A stretch of DNA of 37,415 nt from Leptospira biflexa (GTDB taxonomy: Bacteria > Spirochaetota > Leptospiria > Turneriellales > DYLW01). Position 1 is the first letter of the stretch. Each line of letters begins with the position of its first letter. The notes under the pieces are model-generated. The model saw nothing but the letters and a program-made list of their open reading frames with translations, did not search any database and was not told the DNA's origin. Positions 32,101 through 37,415 of the stretch are shown one piece after another. A program made the position numbers and the translations under genes. Location: contig DYLW01000008.1 of the NCBI GenBank assembly GCA_020721865.1, forward strand, positions 45,957 through 83,371, in the 5' to 3' direction.

Positions 32101-34722
32101 TTAATAGTCTCCATTGTAAAAGCGATAGGTTTCCTTCAATTCTTCTGGAAGCTCCCCGTTATCTGTCTGGTATTTTTTATACCTGGGCTTCAACGCAAGG
32201 GCTTTTTTCCTCCGAATATTGATGGATTTCTGGATAAATTCCGTGAAGTTGGGTGCCTTCAACAGTTCTTCGCGGATGGGCTTTGCAAACAAACAGTGTT
32301 TGGAAAAAATTTTTCTGGCAACTTTATTCAGCTTTTGTGTCCCTTCAGACTCAAATTTTACCCAGATTTTATAATCATTGATAAATTTGGATCTATCATC
32401 CCGGAAGCGTTTGAAATGGCTGGCCAGTTTTTCTTTCACCTCCAGACTCAGGTCATGACTTTTTTTATAAAATTGGATATAATCAACATAATCCGCAGTG
32501 AGCGAAGATTTTCCCACATTGTTCCAGTCCACCCCCATCAAAGTTTTTGTCATTTCCCAGCGATATGCCCCCACCGCACCCAGTAACATATCATAAAGAT
32601 CCAGCATGGCCAGAGATGGCGTCACCAATCGTCCGGGAGAATATCGGTCTTTACCGTCCCTCTCCTGCCAATACTGAAAATTTGTCCCGGCCGATGGAAC
32701 AATAATAAAATTGGGAATCACCTGGTACTGGATAAATTCACGCTGGATGCCAATTTCCGGTTTCTCATATAAGACTTCTCTGTGAAACGCGGAAAAATCC
32801 ACCGTTAGTAGTTTTTCCAGACTTGCCTCCAGCTTTTTTTTACTCACCTGAGCGTTGTCTATATTCTGGTTGACCTGAAAACGGGTCAATATATTGAAAA
32901 AATTCAACGGAGTACCGGTGGTAAGACGACAATTGGTCTCAATCATGTTTTTTATTTCAAAATCCAACCGGATTTCCGGGGTATCCAGATCTGCCGGCAG
33001 ATCCGTGGGCTTTTTCCATTTGGCTTCCCGGTTTTCCTGTTTAACAATCTCAAAATAGGTTAACCCCAGCTCATTAATACTGGTCGCAACTTTTTTTTCG
33101 TAAACCAACCGCAACCAGTCCACCACATTATGGATGGGAAAGCGACTCTGGTAATGATCTCCCGCATTTTCATAAAGGAAAACAACCTGATGTTCATCCA
33201 GTAGTTTTTCATCCAGATAACCATACTCAAAAAACATATTCAGAAGCTGTGGGAAAGGTTCATTTGTTTTCAGATGTCGTTTGATGGCTTTTTTGAAAAC
33301 ATCCCAGAATAACCCATTAAGCTGTCTCCTCACTCTGCGGATTTCCGTGTCCGCATCCATGGGATTTTCAAATTCCATCAGTTTCTGCATGAGCTGACTA
33401 TATTCCGGAAATTTATCATCCATCTGTGCCCAGCTAAAAATTTTCCGGGCAGAATCTTTGGTGTCTTCCTTTGCTCTTGGATTTGTAACAAAGGACCTTT
33501 CTATTAGGGGAGCGGTCTGGGCCAGAGGTCTTGGTTTGTCCTCCAGTTCATCAAAATCCTCTGCCCCCCCGGAGTCCTCCATGCCAGCCTCTGTACCTTC
33601 CATGCCGGAACGGGAAACCGCCGGGGCAACCGATGGAGAATCCGGAGGGACCGGAGGGACAGTCACAGGGGTGCTTTGGGGTTTTTTCTGCAAAAATGCC
33701 GTGATGGTTGCCAGTTTTTCCTGGGGCAGGACCACGCCTTTGTCCTGCCAGAATTGTGAATAAATACTTAACTGTCCCGGCACTGTCTTTACCAGAAATT
33801 CCGCAGCAGCCCGCAAAATTCCCTCCGAAGGATTCCCGGAAGCAAAAACTTCACACTGGACGGAAATACGGTCTGCCCAGCTTCCATCCCCGGACGCAGC
33901 AAAACCGATGTGATCTCTGCTTTCCTTATATGAATCTGTGAGGGAGCGGAAAACGGTCTCTCCCATCCGTACCATTTTGTCCGCCATGGTAACCAGAAAC
34001 GCCGGCTTGGCCTGGGAAATCGCAGTGAGAATATTTCCGGGTATGGATATAAAATCTCTGTAAAAATTCAAATCGTCTTCTTCCCATAACGCTCCCAGAA
34101 AATCATCATCGGACTCATACTGGTACTGACTCAAAAACGCCGGCGTTATGGGATTGGGCAGACTGCCACCACCCTCCTTGAAATGATGGATGACACCACG
34201 AGCAAATTCCAACAACGGATCCGAATTATCCATGCTCCCGTCATCGGTCCCAAACGCGGGCACAATATGGGAATATGCCAGAGATAAAGCCGCATTCATG
34301 GATTTTAATTTCTGGGATAATTCCCTTGCACTTCCTATTTTCTTTGCGGCTAAAAATAAATGATTTCCCGCCGATTTTAAAAGTACCAGCCCAATGTTTG
34401 GATTGGAAGCGAAAACCTTCCCCAGATGCTCCCGGTTGCTGGGATACACGGAAATTACGGAAGCTTCCGAAGTCTTTGCTGTGTACATATAAGGGGAATC
34501 CAGAAGAACGGAAGCACACCCAATCACCGCAGGAGCAGAAACAGAGTACATATATGCCGGAGCCAGAGGGATCTCATCCACATCACCTATGGGTGCTGCA
34601 AAAATATTGGCCTTCCCTTTTTGCAGTAAAATGAGATTGCTGGTTTTCCCTCCCTGCGAGACAATTTCCTCCCCAGCCGGGACGTTTTGGTTAGCTCCGT
34701 TCTTATCCGCAATCATGTTCAC
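32101..34722 (-). CDS. Large protein with N-terminal cyclic-nucleotide-binding-like domain
   Basis: The 873-residue protein begins with a CNB-type beta-roll (residues about 12-135: VPAGEEIVSQGGKTSNLILLQKG). In the phosphate-binding cassette (about 68-82, IGCASVLLDSPYMYTA) the usual Glu is Cys69 and the usual Arg is replaced by Tyr/Met, so binding of cAMP or cGMP in the normal way is doubtful. A helical region follows, then a Pro/Ser/Glu-rich linker (about 345-410), then a 460-residue helical, basic C-terminal half with no family I recognise. There are no membrane segments. The start is GTG at 34722 overlapping the glpQ-like stop; an ATG at 34716 is possible. It is co-directional with the lipoprotein upstream and fur downstream. 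Confidence 0.7.
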   Translation of the reverse strand: MNMIADKNGANQNVPAGEEIVSQGGKTSNLILLQKGKANIFAAPIGDVDEIPLAPAYMYSVSAPAVIGCASVLLDSPYMYTAKTSEASVISVYPSNREHLGKVFASNPNIGLVLLKSAGNHLFLAAKKIGSARELSQKLKSMNAALSLAYSHIVPAFGTDDGSMDNSDPLLEFARGVIHHFKEGGGSLPNPITPAFLSQYQYESDDDFLGALWEEDDLNFYRDFISIPGNILTAISQAKPAFLVTMADKMVRMGETVFRSLTDSYKESRDHIGFAASGDGSWADRISVQCEVFASGNPSEGILRAAAEFLVKTVPGQLSIYSQFWQDKGVVLPQEKLATITAFLQKKPQSTPVTVPPVPPDSPSVAPAVSRSGMEGTEAGMEDSGGAEDFDELEDKPRPLAQTAPLIERSFVTNPRAKEDTKDSARKIFSWAQMDDKFPEYSQLMQKLMEFENPMDADTEIRRVRRQLNGLFWDVFKKAIKRHLKTNEPFPQLLNMFFEYGYLDEKLLDEHQVVFLYENAGDHYQSRFPIHNVVDWLRLVYEKKVATSINELGLTYFEIVKQENREAKWKKPTDLPADLDTPEIRLDFEIKNMIETNCRLTTGTPLNFFNILTRFQVNQNIDNAQVSKKKLEASLEKLLTVDFSAFHREVLYEKPEIGIQREFIQYQVIPNFIIVPSAGTNFQYWQERDGKDRYSPGRLVTPSLAMLDLYDMLLGAVGAYRWEMTKTLMGVDWNNVGKSSLTADYVDYIQFYKKSHDLSLEVKEKLASHFKRFRDDRSKFINDYKIWVKFESEGTQKLNKVARKIFSKHCLFAKPIREELLKAPNFTEFIQKSINIRRKKALALKPRYKKYQTDNGELPEELKETYRFYNGDY

Positions 34723-35711
34723 TTATTTTCCGTTATGATCATATTAAAACGATTGGGATAATCTGTAATTATACCATCCACTCCATACCGCATCAGCTCT
34801 ACCATTTTCTTCCGGTCATTCACCGTCCAGGGAACCACTTTCAGATGATGATTTCTGGCTTCCTTTATGAACTCAGTACCAACGTACAGATAATAGGGAG
34901 ATATAATATCGGCCTGAAATTCAACCGCCTTCTGGATAATTTTCCGGCCTGGCCGCGATTTTATACCGGTGTACATCCAGAATCCTGTCCAGTAATTGGG
35001 GGAAAAAAGGGCCGATGTTTTTATCCGGGAATCCAGTTTTTTTACTTCCGGAAGTACAGGAAGATAAAAGGATTGGATGGTGGTCCGCTCCACCATATTG
35101 TTCCTCGCCACAACCGTTGTCATAGTCCGGGCATACTCCAGAACAACCTCCGGAGAATCCTTCCCTTCTTCTATTTTTGTCTCAATATTAAAATTTACTT
35201 TTTTGGCCGATGGGTTTTCTTTCTCATAGCCGGTGACACTCTGAAAAAACTCATCCAATGTGATCAGCTTTGTTCCAGGAAAAAGTTTTTGCTCCGGGAA
35301 ATTTTTGTTCCTCATGGAACCACAGTCCAGCTCTTTCAATTCGGCCAGAGTCCATTCCCGAAGTTTCTTTTCAGAAACCTCCCTGCCATCGGGATAACGG
35401 CATAATTCCGGGTTAATAGAATCATCATGATGAATAATGAGAACATTGTCCTTTGTAAGGTGACAGTCTAACTCCAAAGTATCCACTCCCAAAGACAAAG
35501 CTGTCTGGAACGCCGGCCAGGTATTTTCCGGAGCCAAGCCCCGTGCCCCCCGATGACCCTGAAAATCAAAGGAACTCCGGGGATATCCGGAATGGAATAA
35601 ATTCCCCTCATTTACTCCCTTCTCCGGAGAACTGCTGCAACCCATTGAGAAGGATACCGCCAGGAAGAAAACAATAGCATAGAATATAATATGTATATTA
35701 ATTTTTCGCAT
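34719..35711 (-). CDS. glpQ: Glycerophosphodiester phosphodiesterase, lipoprotein
   Basis: GlpQ-type enzymes hydrolyse glycerophosphodiesters to glycerol-3-phosphate. The 330-residue protein starts with a signal peptide ending FSMGC (Cys25), a relaxed lipobox of the spirochaetal kind. The TIM-barrel motifs follow: FQGHRGARGLAPENTWPAF (catalytic His and Arg), DTLELDCHLTKD (metal Glu/Asp), LIIHHDD, FNIETKIE and, near the end, VPWTVNDRKKM and GVDGIITDYP. It is probably anchored to a membrane and acts in the periplasm or on the surface. It overlaps the CNB-like gene by four bases. The 89-base gap to the divergent response regulator must hold both promoters; a TTGACG lies near 35735 on the minus strand. 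Confidence 0.92.
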   Translation of the reverse strand: MRKINIHIIFYAIVFFLAVSFSMGCSSSPEKGVNEGNLFHSGYPRSSFDFQGHRGARGLAPENTWPAFQTALSLGVDTLELDCHLTKDNVLIIHHDDSINPELCRYPDGREVSEKKLREWTLAELKELDCGSMRNKNFPEQKLFPGTKLITLDEFFQSVTGYEKENPSAKKVNFNIETKIEEGKDSPEVVLEYARTMTTVVARNNMVERTTIQSFYLPVLPEVKKLDSRIKTSALFSPNYWTGFWMYTGIKSRPGRKIIQKAVEFQADIISPYYLYVGTEFIKEARNHHLKVVPWTVNDRKKMVELMRYGVDGIITDYPNRFNMIITENK

Positions 35712-35800
35712 GGGAGTCTTATTTCCGGCGGAATATTGAACGTCAAGACCATTTTAAGTTATTCTCCTTGATTTCATGGATTCGGTCTAAATTCTGTCCG

Positions 35801-36481
35801 ATGAGCCCCCCCGTAAATCCATTATCTGTGCTTATAGTGGAGGATGAGGAATATACCCGATCCATGATGATCCAGTATATTGAAAACCGGGAGGAACTTT
35901 CCCTGGACGGAATTGCACAAAACGGCTGCGAAGCGGTGGATCTGATTAATGAAAATACCTTTGAAGTCCTCTTTCTGGATATCCAGCTTCCCTGTAAAAA
36001 CGGCTTTGAAATATTGGAACATATCACCAAACCTCCTTATGTAATATTTACCACTGTCTATAAAAAATATGCCCTGGATGCTCTGGAAATGGGTGCCGTG
36101 GATTACCTTGTGAAACCCGTTACAGAAAACCGGTTTGAACAGGCAATGGAACGCCTGCTTGCTTTTTACGCATACAGAAAGGATAGCAAAAAAGAAAAAT
36201 CTCCGGAGGAAAATTACAAAAAATCCATCGAACTGATAGATATTCTGCAAAAGGAACATAACCTGAGCTACCAGGAAGCCCTCATCTGTGGACTGATATT
36301 CAGAGGGAACTCCAGAAATAAAATAACGGAAATGCTCCAAATCCAGAACGGAACTTTAAAAAACCATCTTCGTTCCATTTACGCTAAAACAATATACCCA
36401 TCCCACATGATCGATGAAGAAGAAGACCAACGGCGGGAAAAGATGGGAATTCTGGTCAATTTTTTCCATAAAATTATATAA
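35801..36481 (+). CDS. Response regulator: LytR-type receiver with LuxR-like HTH output
   Basis: A 226-residue protein from the ATG at 35801. The receiver has VLIVEDEEYTR, phospho-acceptor Asp60 in VLFLDIQLP, and FTTVYKKYALDALEMGAVDYLVKPV, which is the AlgR/LytR form of the fold. A charged linker (KDSKKEKSPEENY) leads to a C-terminal helix-turn-helix (LSYQEALICGLIFRGNSRNKITEMLQIQNGTLKNHLRSIY) of the LuxR/GerE type, not a LytTR domain. No histidine kinase is encoded next to it; the GHKL ATPase five kilobases away lacks a phospho-acceptor. Its stop directly abuts the stop of the convergent outer-membrane gene. Confidence 0.82.
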   Translation: MSPPVNPLSVLIVEDEEYTRSMMIQYIENREELSLDGIAQNGCEAVDLINENTFEVLFLDIQLPCKNGFEILEHITKPPYVIFTTVYKKYALDALEMGAVDYLVKPVTENRFEQAMERLLAFYAYRKDSKKEKSPEENYKKSIELIDILQKEHNLSYQEALICGLIFRGNSRNKITEMLQIQNGTLKNHLRSIYAKTIYPSHMIDEEEDQRREKMGILVNFFHKII

Positions 36482-37288
36482 TCATATCCAGATTTGTATC
36501 CCAGCCTGCGGACCCCCCAATTCCGATGTCTTTGAGGTAATGGCATGGTACCCACCAAAGAAAAAAACTCTCCCCCAGGAAAAGCCCACATTGGCTTCTA
36601 ACTCCCTGAAATCTATATCATCGAACGCAATCTGACCGGTCTTAAATTCCAAGAATGAATTTCCTCCTGGAAAAATCCGCAAGCTGATTCCCAAGCTTGT
36701 CCCATCCCCATAAATTTCTTTTCGAAAACCGGAATACCCTGTATAAACATCCCATCGAAATACTTTGTACTGGATAACCGGTATGGAAAAAACAAATTTC
36801 ATAAAATCAAGGTACTTGTCCGCCGATGTGAATCCCCGCCCCTCGCCATATCTTCGGTAAGAAGCCTCCACAGCCAGAATTCCCGTAAGTTGCAATTCCC
36901 CACGAAAAAAAATAGATGCCGTTTCATTATCCAGATACTGATACCCGGATAAAATTGTGGCATAAAATGAAGAATAATTTTTTTCCGGATCTTTATCCGG
37001 AGAGTATAAAATCCAGGGTTTCTCTTTTTCACGATACGGATATCTCTGGAAATAAACTCTGGAATTGTAATCATACCATATCTTTCCAAAGAATTGAAAC
37101 AACTCCGCCGCTAGTGAGTCTTCCCCGGATGGTGCTTCCGATGTTGTTTTCTTTGGGGATGTTTGCGTTTTTTCTTTTTTCTCCTTCTCTGTTTTTTCCT
37201 TGAAGTTGGATAACTCCTTGGAATACATGCTGTCCATTAAGCATGTCGATATTAGAATTGCTAAAATGAAACGTGACTGTCCCCTCAT
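36482..37288 (-). CDS. Probable outer-membrane beta-barrel protein
   Basis: From the ATG at 37288 the 268 residues begin with a signal-peptide-like stretch (RFILAILISTCLMDSMYS), then a Lys/Glu/Thr/Ser-rich segment (residues about 24-55). A series of alternating amphipathic strands with aromatic ends follows (FYATILSGYQYL, SIFFRGELQLTGILAVEASYRRYG, WDVYTGYSGFRK, TSLGISLRIFPGG, VGFSWGRVFFFGGYHAI) and a terminal aromatic-hydrophobic IQIWI. This is the pattern of a small beta-barrel. No family is recognised. The codons for RGQSR fall within an inverted repeat, so the start region may have been altered by repeat insertion; no clear ribosome-binding site is visible. Confidence 0.55.
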   Translation of the reverse strand: MRGQSRFILAILISTCLMDSMYSKELSNFKEKTEKEKKEKTQTSPKKTTSEAPSGEDSLAAELFQFFGKIWYDYNSRVYFQRYPYREKEKPWILYSPDKDPEKNYSSFYATILSGYQYLDNETASIFFRGELQLTGILAVEASYRRYGEGRGFTSADKYLDFMKFVFSIPVIQYKVFRWDVYTGYSGFRKEIYGDGTSLGISLRIFPGGNSFLEFKTGQIAFDDIDFRELEANVGFSWGRVFFFGGYHAITSKTSELGGPQAGIQIWI

Positions 37289-37348
37289 GCTGTATGGAAT
37301 GTTACCTTCAGTGGATGTCAACCTTTTTTGATAGGGGGGGACAGTCAC
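37273..37348. repeat. 12-bp perfect inverted repeat around the OMP start
   Basis: GTGACTGTCCCC (37273-37284) and GGGGACAGTCAC (37337-37348) are exact inverted copies around a 52-base centre that contains the ATG of the outer-membrane gene and a TTGACA (37321-37316). The core is like the GGGACAGTC motifs of REP-type elements moved by RAYT transposases, but no transposase is in view. Confidence 0.6.
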
Positions 37349-37415
37349 ATATTATGTCGTATCCCCCCGGCGTGACTGTCACATATTATGTCGTATCCCC
37401 CCGGCGTGACTGTCA
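37344..37415. repeat. 34-bp tandem direct repeats running off the window
   Basis: Two identical 34-base units (37344-37377, 37378-37411) and the first bases of a third are present. Each unit contains TATTATGTCGTATCCCCCC, and the unit junction forms the near-palindrome GTGACTGTCAC. There are no spacers, so this is not a CRISPR array. The array continues beyond the right edge. Confidence 0.9.

Noticed and set aside
37344..37415. CRISPR array
   Set aside because: The units are directly adjacent without spacers and no cas gene is present.

Overview
The window reads as chromosomal DNA from a spirochaete-like bacterium. The evidence is the gene content: a bactofilin, a PASTA protein without a kinase domain next to rpe, a lone GHKL ATPase beside fur, a response-regulator/adenylate-cyclase fusion, a very large protein with a cyclic-nucleotide-binding-like domain, and a lipoprotein with a relaxed lipobox. 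Type II secretion pseudopilins and a probable outer-membrane beta-barrel show a double membrane. A complete pyruvate:ferredoxin oxidoreductase points to anaerobic or fermentative energy metabolism, which argues against a typical aerobic Leptospira. The lineage is an inference from content; no 16S rRNA gene is present.

Layout. 1-265: end of a coiled-coil protein with 75-bp repeats. 371-1786: a decayed ArsR / permease / small thioredoxin operon with a nonsense codon, several frameshifts and an apparent internal deletion. 1917-4495: a hotdog thioesterase, then divergently bactofilin, pdxA and a small membrane protein. 4407-10306 (minus): a long co-directional block gspG-gspH-gspI-gspJ-yidD-guaA-DUF192-hflX. 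10384-13267: murC convergent with murD, and tRNA-Arg(ACG). 13352-15809: PASTA protein, rpe, pyrE. 15796-20390 (minus): an unusual receiver protein, then rpsO, pnp and an M16 peptidase. 20449-24018: PFOR. 24154-30777 (minus): a large membrane-anchored glycosidase/deacetylase-like protein, the REC-cyclase, a CapD/WbpM-type nucleotide-sugar dehydratase and ispF. 30901-36481: GHKL ATPase (plus), fur, the cyclic-nucleotide-binding-like protein and a glpQ-type lipoprotein (minus), and a LytR-type receiver joined to a LuxR-like helix-turn-helix (plus). 36482-37415: an outer-membrane protein whose 5' end lies in inverted and 34-bp tandem repeats that run off the right edge.

The genome is compact. Stops and starts often touch or overlap (gspH/gspG, rpe/PASTA, capD/cyclase, pnp/M16) and convergent genes overlap at their 3' ends (HflX/membrane protein, murC/murD, pyrE/M16, GHKL/fur). 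Several genes start with TTG. The least explained parts are the signalling and envelope cluster at 26.5-36.5 kb, the divergent REC protein with a lysine-rich tail, and the repeats at the right end. No stretch longer than 300 bases lacks a gene or a recognisable gene remnant.
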